From: Nitrospirota bacterium
Lineage (GTDB): Bacteria; Nitrospirota; Thermodesulfovibrionia; Thermodesulfovibrionales; Magnetobacteriaceae
NCBI GenBank assembly: GCA_015232165.1
Contig: JADGAE010000134.1
Coordinates: 1-5,735 of the forward strand
DNA: 5,735 nucleotides
Direction: 5' to 3'
Positions 1 to 5,485 of this stretch are shown here, one piece after another. The notes under the pieces were generated by a model, which saw nothing but the letters and a program-made list of their open reading frames with translations, was not told the origin of the DNA and made no database searches. How positions within the stretch are numbered: position 1 is the stretch's first letter; the number at the start of each line of letters is the position of its first letter. Made by a program: the position numbers and the translations under genes.

Positions 1-60
1 GCTGTGACAGCGGAGGGGGTGGGGCACCCCGGCCACAAGACGCCCCTTTCTTTCCCTCTT
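1..60 (-). repeat. Dispersed repeat, copy A (GC hairpin plus purine tract)
   Basis: Positions 31-53, read on the minus strand, match 4440-4462 on the plus strand at 22 of 23 bases (core AAGAAAGGGGCGT, then TTGTGGCC). On the gene-proximal side both copies continue into an AAGAAGAG-rich purine tract (54-65 here), with small gaps. On the outer side lies a GC-rich hairpin, GGGGTG (16-21) pairing with CACCCC (25-30) around a GGG loop. The left end may be cut by the window edge. No protein is supported here. Confidence 0.6.
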
Positions 61-80
61 CTTATATTAGGGGTGAATTA

Positions 81-109
81 TTGCCACAAGGCGATACCAT
101 AAGTATGGT
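81..109 (+). promoter_or_regulatory. Candidate sigma-70-type promoter for the leader ORF and hydrogenase-like gene
   Basis: TTGCCA at 81-86 matches the -35 consensus at five of six bases. It is followed after 17 bases by TATGGT at 104-109, which matches the -10 consensus at four of six. A second A/T-rich hexamer, TAAAAT at 109-114, sits too far for that -35. The spacing is ideal but the -10 is weak, so this is only a candidate. It would give a leader of about 100 bases before the GTG start at 220. Confidence 0.35.
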
Positions 110-117
110 AAAATACC
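95..117. promoter_or_regulatory. Palindromic operator-like site over the candidate -10
   Basis: TACCATA (95-101) and TATGGTA (104-110) are perfect inverted repeats separated by AG. The right arm overlaps a further GGTA-AAA-TACC inverted pair (107-117), so three TACC half-sites occur within 23 bases. The site covers the candidate -10 hexamer, a common place for a repressor dimer. No regulator can be named. It could equally be a small hairpin in a transcript that starts further upstream. Confidence 0.35.
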
Positions 118-152
118 CTTAGTTATCGTAACATAAAAGGGAGTATGTTTTT

Positions 153-218
153 ATGGACACTAAAATATTAGACACTTGCTTTGATTATAGTGCAGTCTTT
201 TTGTCGGGAGGGTTTTAG
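153..218 (+). CDS. Possible 21-residue leader peptide, coupled to the hydrogenase-like gene
   Basis: An ATG at 153 lies nine bases after AAGGGAG (137-143), a good Shine-Dalgarno (SD) sequence, and opens a 21-codon frame that ends at TAG 216-218. The peptide begins MDTKILDTCF and ends LSGGF. Its last codons contain the SD of the next gene (206-212), and its stop is one base before that gene's GTG at 220. This arrangement suggests translational coupling: ribosomes finishing here could reinitiate at 220 or uncover its ribosome binding site. There is no run of one amino acid that would point to attenuation. I recognise no homologue. It could be a chance ORF; support rests on SD spacing and stop/start abutment. 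Confidence 0.4.
   Translation: MDTKILDTCFDYSAVFLSGGF
206..212 (+). promoter_or_regulatory. Ribosome binding site that sets the GTG start at 220
   Basis: GGGAGGG at 206-212 is seven bases before GTG 220-222. The longer reading from TTG at 181 has no comparable SD and would add 13 residues that do not resemble the family. The GTG is therefore preferred. Confidence 0.75.
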
Positions 219-219
219 A

Positions 220-1665
220 GTGGCCAGGTGGTTGCGGGTCAAGAACGCGCAGGCGGTGCCAAAGGCAGACATACCCACCGTGCACATGGCCGAACTTGCG
301 GAGACAATGGCGCAGCTCCTTGGCAGTAACCACCGGGTCGTGCAGTTCTGCGGCAGACGCAGGGTGAAGGACGACTCCGTGGTGGTAACGGCAGTCCTTG
401 CCGATGACTCTGCGGCCAGGTTACTACTCTGCCGGGCCAATCCAAGGGCGTCCTACAGTTTCGACGCCATAACCACCCATGTGCCAGGCATGAGCCTGTT
501 TGAACGAGAGCTGTGGGAACAGACCGGCATCGTGCCCTATGGACATCCAGACCTCAGACCACTGCGCACCACTACCACTATAGATGCCACCCACGACGTG
601 GAAATTGGCCCCTTGCATGGGGGCACGGAACCCTACGGCGTGAGGTTGCAGAGTTGGGGACAGGAGGTCTGCCACGTCGATATCGACCCGGGGTATCAGC
701 ACAGGGGCATAGAGACCCTCTTTAGGCAGGGTAAAGCCATGAGCAAGGCCCATTTGGCCGAGTCCGTTGTGGGTGACAGCGCTGTTGCCCATGCGTGGGC
801 ATACTCAATGGCAATGGAGTCCCTAAGCGGCACGTATGTTTCTATGAGGGCGGAGATCATCAGGGGGATTGCGCTTGAGTTGCAGCGTATCGCGATGCAC
901 CTGTCGTCGTTGGCGGGAATTTCGGCCTCGATTGGATTTTCCCCCGGTGTCTCCAACTACGGCAGGCTGCGGTCGGAGGTCTTTGACATGCTGTTGATGC
1001 TCTGTGGCAACCGTCATGGACGGGGCCTGATACGCCCGGGCGGTGTCCTCTTTGACGTCGATGATGCCCTCAGAGAGCACATCATGACGGCAATGGAGGG
1101 GTTGCATCGCGACACGGAGGCAATCAACGCCTATCTCCTGGACAGTCCCGGCGTTGTGTCGCATCTTCAAGGCAATGCGGTTATCGGTACCGAGCTTGCG
1201 TGGAAGGCTGCAATTGTGGGTGTTGCGGCCAAGGCCTCGGGATTACCCATTGACTGTCGGGCCGACCAGCCATTTGGCGTCTACCGTAAGGACAAGGTCA
1301 TAGCAAGGCTCCTGACCCACGGTGACACCTATGCCAGGGTCAAGATCAGGGCGCTGGAGATAGACGACTCAATTGCCCTGGTCCGGAAGTGGCTCAGTTA
1401 TGGCTTTATGGTTGGGGATATAATGGCGGGGCAAGCGCTGCCGGCCGCCGACCGCATTGTTGTGTCGATGGTTGAGGGGGGACGCGGGGCGGTCTGTCAC
1501 ATGGTCACAACCACCTCAAACAGCGAAGTGGAGCACTACAAAATAGTGGACGCCTCGTTTTACAATCAGACCGCGGTGGCATTGGCAATGAGGGGGGCGA
1601 GTGTCACGGACTTTCCGTTGTGCAGCAGGGGGTTTGACCTGTCCTCCTGCGGGGTAGACCTTTAG
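220..1665 (+). CDS. NuoC-NuoD/HycE-like hydrogenase-related large subunit lacking nickel ligands
   Basis: 481 residues from the GTG at 220. The N-terminal ~115 residues resemble NuoC (complex I 30-kDa subunit), with the family signature at about 95-116 (ERELWEQTGI, then GHPDLRPLR). From about 127 the protein resembles NuoD/HycE: PLHGG near 131, HRGIETL at 161-167, the helix with LQRIAMHLSSLAG near 221-233, and AAKASGLPIDCRADQPFG near 336-353. HycE of formate hydrogenlyase has the same order. Catalytic [NiFe] subunits carry two CxxC pairs. Here the first position reads VVGDSAVAH (183-191), and the C-terminus has only Cys468 and Cys477 in PLCSRGFDLSSCG. The protein therefore probably cannot bind a NiFe centre. 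By family knowledge this fits an energy-converting hydrogenase-related (Ehr) or complex-I-like quinone/redox module at the inner face of the cytoplasmic membrane. The usual partners (NuoB-like small subunit, ferredoxin-like and antiporter-like membrane subunits) are not in the window. The fold assignment is strong; the electron donor and acceptor are unknown. Confidence 0.88.
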   Translation: MARWLRVKNAQAVPKADIPTVHMAELAETMAQLLGSNHRVVQFCGRRRVKDDSVVVTAVLADDSAARLLLCRANPRASYSFDAITTHVPGMSLFERELWEQTGIVPYGHPDLRPLRTTTTIDATHDVEIGPLHGGTEPYGVRLQSWGQEVCHVDIDPGYQHRGIETLFRQGKAMSKAHLAESVVGDSAVAHAWAYSMAMESLSGTYVSMRAEIIRGIALELQRIAMHLSSLAGISASIGFSPGVSNYGRLRSEVFDMLLMLCGNRHGRGLIRPGGVLFDVDDALREHIMTAMEGLHRDTEAINAYLLDSPGVVSHLQGNAVIGTELAWKAAIVGVAAKASGLPIDCRADQPFGVYRKDKVIARLLTHGDTYARVKIRALEIDDSIALVRKWLSYGFMVGDIMAGQALPAADRIVVSMVEGGRGAVCHMVTTTSNSEVEHYKIVDASFYNQTAVALAMRGASVTDFPLCSRGFDLSSCGVDL

Positions 1666-1676
1666 GTGAGCGGACG

Positions 1677-1708
1677 TTCAAGGGGACCAGTCCCCTTGAA
1701 CCCATTAT
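1677..1708. repeat. Perfect 11-bp-stem palindrome with repeated tail, 3' of the hydrogenase-like gene
   Basis: TTCAAGGGGAC (1677-1687) pairs perfectly with GTCCCCTTGAA (1690-1700) around CA. It begins 12 bases after the stop codon. A hairpin this stable could block 3' exonuclease or aid termination, but no T-run follows, so it is not a standard intrinsic terminator. The right arm and tail, CCCCTTGAACCCATTAT (1692-1708), recur at 4818-4834 with one difference, again on the right side of a perfect palindrome. It therefore belongs to a dispersed repeat family. Confidence 0.65.
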
Positions 1709-1734
1709 CCCGTCAATGGTATTTTACATAGAAC

Positions 1735-1749
1735 AGGAGAAATACAATA
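1735..1749 (+). promoter_or_regulatory. AGGAGA ribosome binding site spaced for an in-frame ATA codon
   Basis: AGGAGA at 1735-1740 is the only good SD before the response-regulator gene, but it lies 36 bases upstream of the ATG at 1777. Six bases after it comes ATA (1747-1749), in frame with 1777 and with no stop between. ATA is a very rare start codon. If used, it would add ten residues (IEAETLNKYA, the first read as Met). The frame upstream of this is closed by TAG at 1729. Confidence 0.4.
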
Positions 1750-1776
1750 GAAGCAGAGACATTAAATAAGTATGCA

Positions 1777-4416
1777 ATGGAGGTAACAGTCCTTGCCGTA
1801 GACGACGTCCCGAGTAATCTGAAACTGCTTTCAGAGCTGTTAAAGGACGAGTACCGTGTAAAGATCGCTCAAAATGGTGAAAGGGCAATTAAGATATGCC
1901 AGTCGAAAGACAAACCGGACCTGGTGCTCCTGGATGTCATGATGCCCGGGATGGATGGTTTTGAGGTCTGCAGACGGTTAAAGGCCGACGGTTCAACCAG
2001 AGGCATTCCCGTGATATTCTTGACGGCAATGACCGACATCGAATCTGAAACCAAGGGGTTTGAAGTGGGCGCGGTTGATTTTATCACAAAACCGTTCAAT
2101 CCCGCCGTGGTCAAGGCAAGGGTAAAGACGCATCTGTCTCTCTACGATCAGAACAGACTTATGGAGGAGATGGTCAACAAGAGGACTGAGCAGTTACAGA
2201 CCAGCACAAATGCCCTTGAGGAGGCATTGAGAAACCTCCAGACAACGGAGATCATTCCCGGGGTGTATTGGGTTCAGGTGCCCGGGGCTGACCTCCATGT
2301 GCTGTGTGGCGCTCCGGCGGACGTGGTAAAACACATGATGATAAAGGGTCATATATCGCGCGAAACAAGGAGCGGTGTTACCTTTGAGACCGGCCCCAAT
2401 GCCATACTGTTGTCCGAGGTGCTGATACAAAACGGCAGCTTCTCCAACCTGGCGGAGTTTCCGGTGCTTCAGATGCTCTACAGACAGGGCATGTTACTGC
2501 CCGGCCATCCCCGTAACACCGGGGCAAAACCACTGCTTATCGGCTCCAGGGAACAGGTCAACGCACAGATGAACTACATATATCGCGGCAACTACGGCCT
2601 GACCTCCATCGAGGAACTCATGCAGAGCGGCCTCTCCCTGCAGGAGGCACAACAGGTGATGGCAATAAAACTGAAATTCGCCTTTGGCAAAATCAGGCCT
2701 ACCACGGACTTCGTTGACACCATAGTGGTGGAACAAGAGCCGGTGGAGATCAAAAACGGGGTCTATATCCGCAGGGCAGGCTTTAACCGATATGAGTTTC
2801 AGTACAAGGGTAGAACTACGGAGGTTGACCTCAATCTGGCTCACGGTCAGGACTATGAATCCCCATACACGCTTGGGTTTCATGATATCGGCAGACATTA
2901 CTTTTCGGTGATCCACTCCGGTCAGGGGGATGGTTGGGATACCCGCAGGCAGAGTATGTCAAGTATCATCGTATTTCAGGGTAACATATATCTGATAGAC
3001 GCAAGTCCCAATATCGTCTTTACGTTGAGGGCATTTGGTATAGACATCAGCGAAATCAAGGGTATCTTTCACACCCATGCCCACGATGACCACTTCTGCG
3101 GTCTGCCGGCGCTGATACAATCCGACCACCGGATAAAGTACTATGCCACACCGGTGGTGCGTGCCTCCGTCTCCGGAAAGCTCTCTGCTCTAATGTCCAT
3201 GGAAGAGGAGAGGTTTTTTGACTACTTTGAAGTCTCAGACCTGCAGGTCAACCAGTGGAACGACTGCGACGGCCTCGAGGTCAAACCCGTCTACTCACCG
3301 CACCCGGTGGAGACAAACATACTGTTCTTCCGGGCGCTGGATGAGACCGGATACAAGACCTACGCACATCTTGCCGACATAGTCTCCCTTGAGCTCCTTA
3401 AGAACATGTGCAAGGCCCCCGAGGAAAGCGGTATATCTCCGACGTTGTTTGACCAGGTGAAGGCGGACTATCTGGAGAGGGTTGACCTAAAGAAGATTGA
3501 TGCCGGCGGGGGACTCATCCACGGTCAGGCTTCGGATTTCAGAGGTGATGCCTCCGACAAGGTCGTACTTGCCCACACCTGCACGGCGCTGACCAACGAG
3601 CAGAAGGAGATCGGTTCCGAGGCCGTTTTTGGTTCCGTGGATGTCCTGATCCCAACACAACAGGACTACCTCAGGAGGGCGGCATACCTATACCTCAAGG
3701 CCTTATTCCTGGATTTGGACGAAGACCGTCTCAGGGTGTTGCTCAATGCACGAATAATACGATTTAACGCCGGCTCTCTCATCGTGGACAAATCCGATAT
3801 GCCCTGTGTGTACTTAATACTTTCCGGCAGCGTGGAGTTTATCCTTTCCAGTCGGAGTATACACAACCATCTATCGGTGGGGAGTTTAATCGGCGAAAGG
3901 GCGCTCTTTTCAGGCGAGCCGCAACAACAAGGCTCCTGGCGCGCAATATCCCATGTCAACGTAATGCGTTTCAGCGTTGATTTCTTCCAAAATTTTCTAA
4001 AAAAACACGGCCTGTACGACTTCATGGAAAGCACCGTCAACAATATAGCCTTCCTCCAGAGTACGTGGTTGTTTGGAGAAGGGATATCCTACATGGTGTT
4101 AAACAGGCTCGCACAAAAGGTAACCACAATGACTTGCAACAAAGGTGAAAGTATACCCAGGGGTGACTCATGCGTCCTATTTTTGATAAAGGAGGGAGAG
4201 ATTAACGTATATTCTCACAGTGGCACTCTTTTCTTTAGTTGCAGCAACGGCGACTTTTTCGGAGAGGACTCCTTTGTCTCCAAGCTGTCGGGGCAATTGG
4301 TCTTTGAGGCCTCAACGCCGTCAACGCTCTACCACATAGACGGCGACATGCTGCTGGATATCCCCGTTGTGCACTGGAAGCTCCTGGAGATACACTCCAA
4401 GCGCAGACGGATGTAA
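1777..4416 (+). CDS. Response regulator with MBL-fold hydrolase and two cyclic-nucleotide-binding-like domains
   Basis: 879 residues from ATG 1777. Residues 3-120 are a receiver domain: acidic pair D9/D10, phospho-acceptor D53 (LLDVMMPGMDGF), T83, and K105 in TKPF. Residues 120-156 form a likely coiled coil, including KRTEQLQ. This receiver-plus-helix type is often seen before HD-GYP domains. Residues 157-390 are a region I cannot assign to a domain, containing FETGPNAILLSEVLIQNG. Residues 395-630 are an MBL domain: metal motif HTHAHDDH (432-439, HxHxDH at 434-439), H509 in SPHPVETN, bridging D534 in HLAD, and candidate later ligands H582 and H600. Residues 640-745 and 755-865 resemble two cyclic-nucleotide-binding (CNB) domains (GERALF at 706-711, GDFFGED at 825-831), but the phosphate-binding Arg of each is not seen where expected. 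It is soluble, with no signal peptide or membrane segment. Inference: a phosphorylation-controlled metallohydrolase, perhaps a phosphodiesterase. The substrate is unknown. No histidine kinase is adjacent. The start is uncertain (see the ATA at 1747). A weak TTGAAC/TATTTT pair (1696/1720) could be a promoter. Confidence 0.9.
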   Translation: MEVTVLAVDDVPSNLKLLSELLKDEYRVKIAQNGERAIKICQSKDKPDLVLLDVMMPGMDGFEVCRRLKADGSTRGIPVIFLTAMTDIESETKGFEVGAVDFITKPFNPAVVKARVKTHLSLYDQNRLMEEMVNKRTEQLQTSTNALEEALRNLQTTEIIPGVYWVQVPGADLHVLCGAPADVVKHMMIKGHISRETRSGVTFETGPNAILLSEVLIQNGSFSNLAEFPVLQMLYRQGMLLPGHPRNTGAKPLLIGSREQVNAQMNYIYRGNYGLTSIEELMQSGLSLQEAQQVMAIKLKFAFGKIRPTTDFVDTIVVEQEPVEIKNGVYIRRAGFNRYEFQYKGRTTEVDLNLAHGQDYESPYTLGFHDIGRHYFSVIHSGQGDGWDTRRQSMSSIIVFQGNIYLIDASPNIVFTLRAFGIDISEIKGIFHTHAHDDHFCGLPALIQSDHRIKYYATPVVRASVSGKLSALMSMEEERFFDYFEVSDLQVNQWNDCDGLEVKPVYSPHPVETNILFFRALDETGYKTYAHLADIVSLELLKNMCKAPEESGISPTLFDQVKADYLERVDLKKIDAGGGLIHGQASDFRGDASDKVVLAHTCTALTNEQKEIGSEAVFGSVDVLIPTQQDYLRRAAYLYLKALFLDLDEDRLRVLLNARIIRFNAGSLIVDKSDMPCVYLILSGSVEFILSSRSIHNHLSVGSLIGERALFSGEPQQQGSWRAISHVNVMRFSVDFFQNFLKKHGLYDFMESTVNNIAFLQSTWLFGEGISYMVLNRLAQKVTTMTCNKGESIPRGDSCVLFLIKEGEINVYSHSGTLFFSCSNGDFFGEDSFVSKLSGQLVFEASTPSTLYHIDGDMLLDIPVVHWKLLEIHSKRRRM

Positions 4417-4426
4417 GAAGACACAA

Positions 4427-4506
4427 AGAAGAGAAGAGAAAAGAAAGGGGCGTTTTGTGGCCAGGGCGGGTGCTACAATTGAGCCAGGGGGCGGCTCGCC
4501 CCCCGC
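4427..4506 (+). repeat. Dispersed repeat, copy B (purine tract, 23-bp core, GC hairpin)
   Basis: This starts 11 bases after the response-regulator stop with an AG-only tract. It continues through the 23-base core at 4440-4462, which is inverted relative to 31-53 with one mismatch. As in copy A, a GC-rich hairpin follows: GGGGGC (4487-4492) with GCCCCC (4498-4503). GAGCC (4481-4485) can alternatively pair with GGCTC (4493-4497), so two folds compete. The two copies bracket both large genes in opposite orientation. Confidence 0.6.
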
Positions 4507-4572
4507 TGCGGGAAAATCGTGCCGCCACCCTTCAGAACTAATGCTGTTGACTTAAGGAAGCACAAGGGACTG

Positions 4573-4676
4573 TCTGATCCATGATTGCACAGATTAAAGG
4601 ATTTACAGGAAAAAAAGCACGAAGCTTTCTTAACATAATCCTGATAATCCCTTAATCCTTCAAATCGTGGTTCAGA
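4573..4676. repeat. Long imperfect inverted repeat, 38-bp arms
   Basis: Arm 4573-4610 and arm 4639-4676 are reverse complements at 29 of 38 positions, with a 28-base A/T-rich loop. The outer ends share TCTGA and the inner ends share CAGGA. The middle shares GATTAA, and the repeating theme is GATTAAAGG/ATTTACAGGA. I have the impression that similar AATCCTTTAATCCTG-type palindromes occur as dispersed intergenic elements in several phyla, but I cannot name a family. The right arm ends exactly where the next element begins (4677). Confidence 0.65.
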
Positions 4677-4880
4677 GGGTGCATAAGAAAGTCATGGGTT
4701 GCTGCGTCAAAGAAAAGAATGGGGACTCCGTCCCCTAAACCCCTGCAAAGAGGGCGACTCCGCTCGCACAGCGACGTTACCGCGCCCCTCCTTGACCTCC
4801 CCCGCAAGGGGGCCGGCCCCCTTGACCCCATTATATGCATTTTTGTTACCACTTGTCACCCATGAAAAATTTATGCACCC
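4677..4880. mobile_element. MITE-like non-coding element with 23-bp terminal inverted repeats
   Basis: The ends 4677-4699 and 4858-4880 are inverted repeats matching at 18 of 23 bases. Each has perfect outer blocks (TATGCACCC and ACCCATGA on the right arm) around a 6-base diverged middle. Inside them a second inverted pair occurs, AATGGGG (4718-4724) and CCCCATT (4826-4832), so the element is roughly symmetrical. It is 204 bp long, carries no transposase, and has a hairpin-rich interior. These traits fit a miniature inverted-repeat element moved in trans. No clear target-site duplication is visible, and the left end abuts another inverted repeat, so the exact boundaries are uncertain. Confidence 0.5.
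4721..4834. repeat. Cluster of GC-rich hairpins inside the MITE-like element
   Basis: Four stem-loops lie in a row. GGGGAC/GTCCCC (4721-4726 with 4730-4735) has a TCC loop. A CCCCT-GCAA-AG(A)GGG hairpin lies at about 4740-4753. CCCCC-GCAA-GGGGG (4799-4812) carries a GNRA-type loop. CAAGGGGGCC/GGCCCCCTTG (4805-4824) is a perfect 20-bp palindrome that competes with the preceding stem. The tail CCCCTTGACCCCATTAT (4818-4834) matches the tail of the palindrome at 1692-1708 at 16 of 17 bases. Confidence 0.6.
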
Positions 4881-4920
4881 CCCCTTGAACACGCGCAAGC
4901 AAAATTCATGATATTCGTGC

Positions 4921-4926
4921 TATACT
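4921..4926 (+). promoter_or_regulatory. Possible creA -10 element
   Basis: TATACT matches the -10 consensus at five of six bases and is 47 bases before the creA start. No good -35 lies 16-18 bases upstream, so the call rests on the hexamer and its position in the 3'-most repeat-free stretch. Confidence 0.3.
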
Positions 4927-4957
4927 TAAAGTCGTGCTACGGATTAACCTGTATGTA

Positions 4958-4966
4958 TAAGGAGGT
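4958..4966 (+). promoter_or_regulatory. Consensus ribosome binding site of creA
   Basis: TAAGGAGGT is a full anti-SD complement, six bases before ATG 4973. It fixes the creA start and predicts strong initiation, unlike the ambiguous starts of the two larger genes. Confidence 0.85.
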
Positions 4967-4972
4967 ATTGCA

Positions 4973-5431
4973 ATGAAGGGTTTGGTTGTTGTTTTGTTTT
5001 TAACGATGTGTGTTAATGTTGGTGTGGTTTACGCCGAGGAGATAGGCAGCGTTGATACCAAGTTCAACCTGCTTACGCCTAACCACAAGATAGTCATAGA
5101 GGTCTTTGACGACCCAAAGGTTGACGGAGTGGCATGCCACTTAAGCAGGGCAAAGACAGGCGGTATGAAGGGTGCCGTTGGGGTGGCCGAAGACCCCTCG
5201 GATGTCTCCATAGCATGTCGTCAGATTGGACCCGTCAAGATTAAAGGTAACCTAAAAGACGGCGAAGAGGTCTTTGAAAAAAGAACGTCCGCCCTCTTTA
5301 AGAAACTCCAGGTCGTCCGCTTCTACGACAAAAAACGCAACACCCTGGTATACCTCATCTATAGCGACAAGATAGTTGAAGGTTCGCCCAAAAACGCCAT
5401 CTCCAGCGTACCAATAATGCCGTGGAAGTAA
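4973..5431 (+). CDS. creA: CreA family secreted protein
   Basis: 152 residues, close to the length of E. coli CreA. A signal peptide covers residues 1 to about 21 (Lys2, a hydrophobic core, cleavage after VYA before EEIGSVDT), so the mature protein is periplasmic or exported. Family hallmarks visible are EEIGSVDT after the signal, the [11 protein letters not shown] stretch, SRAKTGG at 58-64, KRTSALFK at 103-110, [12 protein letters not shown] at 112-123 and a C-terminus with EGSPKNAIS and MPWK. Cys55 and Cys82, also present in the E. coli protein as I recall it, may form a disulfide. The biochemical role of CreA is unknown. In E. coli it sits upstream of creBCD, but no creB/creC-like genes follow here for at least 300 bases, so it is probably its own unit. 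Confidence 0.93.
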   Translation: MKGLVVVLFLTMCVNVGVVYAEEIGSVDTKFNLLTPNHKIVIEVFDDPKVDGVACHLSRAKTGGMKGAVGVAEDPSDVSIACRQIGPVKIKGNLKDGEEVFEKRTSALFKKLQVVRFYDKKRNTLVYLIYSDKIVEGSPKNAISSVPIMPWK

Positions 5432-5451
5432 ACATTGCAGTACTGTGATGT
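5432..5451 (+). terminator. Weak stem-loop directly after creA
   Basis: As RNA, ACATTGCA (5432-5439) can pair with TGTGATGT (5444-5451), including two G-U pairs, around a GTAC loop. It begins one base after the stop codon. It is not GC-rich and has no following T-run, so a role in ending the creA transcript is only possible. Confidence 0.25.
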
Positions 5452-5485
5452 GTCTTAGAAAAACAGTAGACAAGCCAACTTCCAA

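Larger units (their letters stand above)
4417..4972. other. 556-base gene-free spacer filled with repeats
   Basis: No frame here has a good ribosome binding site or a recognisable protein. The short frames present run across the palindromic repeats on both strands. In order the stretch holds the purine tract and repeat copy B, a 38-bp-arm inverted repeat, a 204-bp MITE-like element with internal GC hairpins, and the creA leader. No T-run terminator is visible after the response-regulator gene. Confidence 0.7.

Noticed and set aside
181..219. TTG at 181 as the start of the hydrogenase-like gene
   Set aside because: No SD precedes it. GTG 220 has GGGAGGG at ideal spacing, and the added residues do not resemble the family.
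1696..1725. TTGAAC and TATTTT (18-base spacer) as a promoter for the response-regulator gene
   Set aside because: Only four of six matches in each box, and the -35 lies inside the repeat palindrome. Too weak to list as a feature.
4235..4528. 97-codon minus-strand frame over the end of the response-regulator gene and repeat copy B
   Set aside because: It is antisense to the second CNB-like domain, and its N-terminus is composed of GC repeat sequence with low-complexity residues.
4652..4911. Short frames on both strands within the MITE-like element
   Set aside because: They translate the inverted repeats themselves (the same MHPLN-like string arises at both ends), which is a product of the palindrome and not of coding selection.
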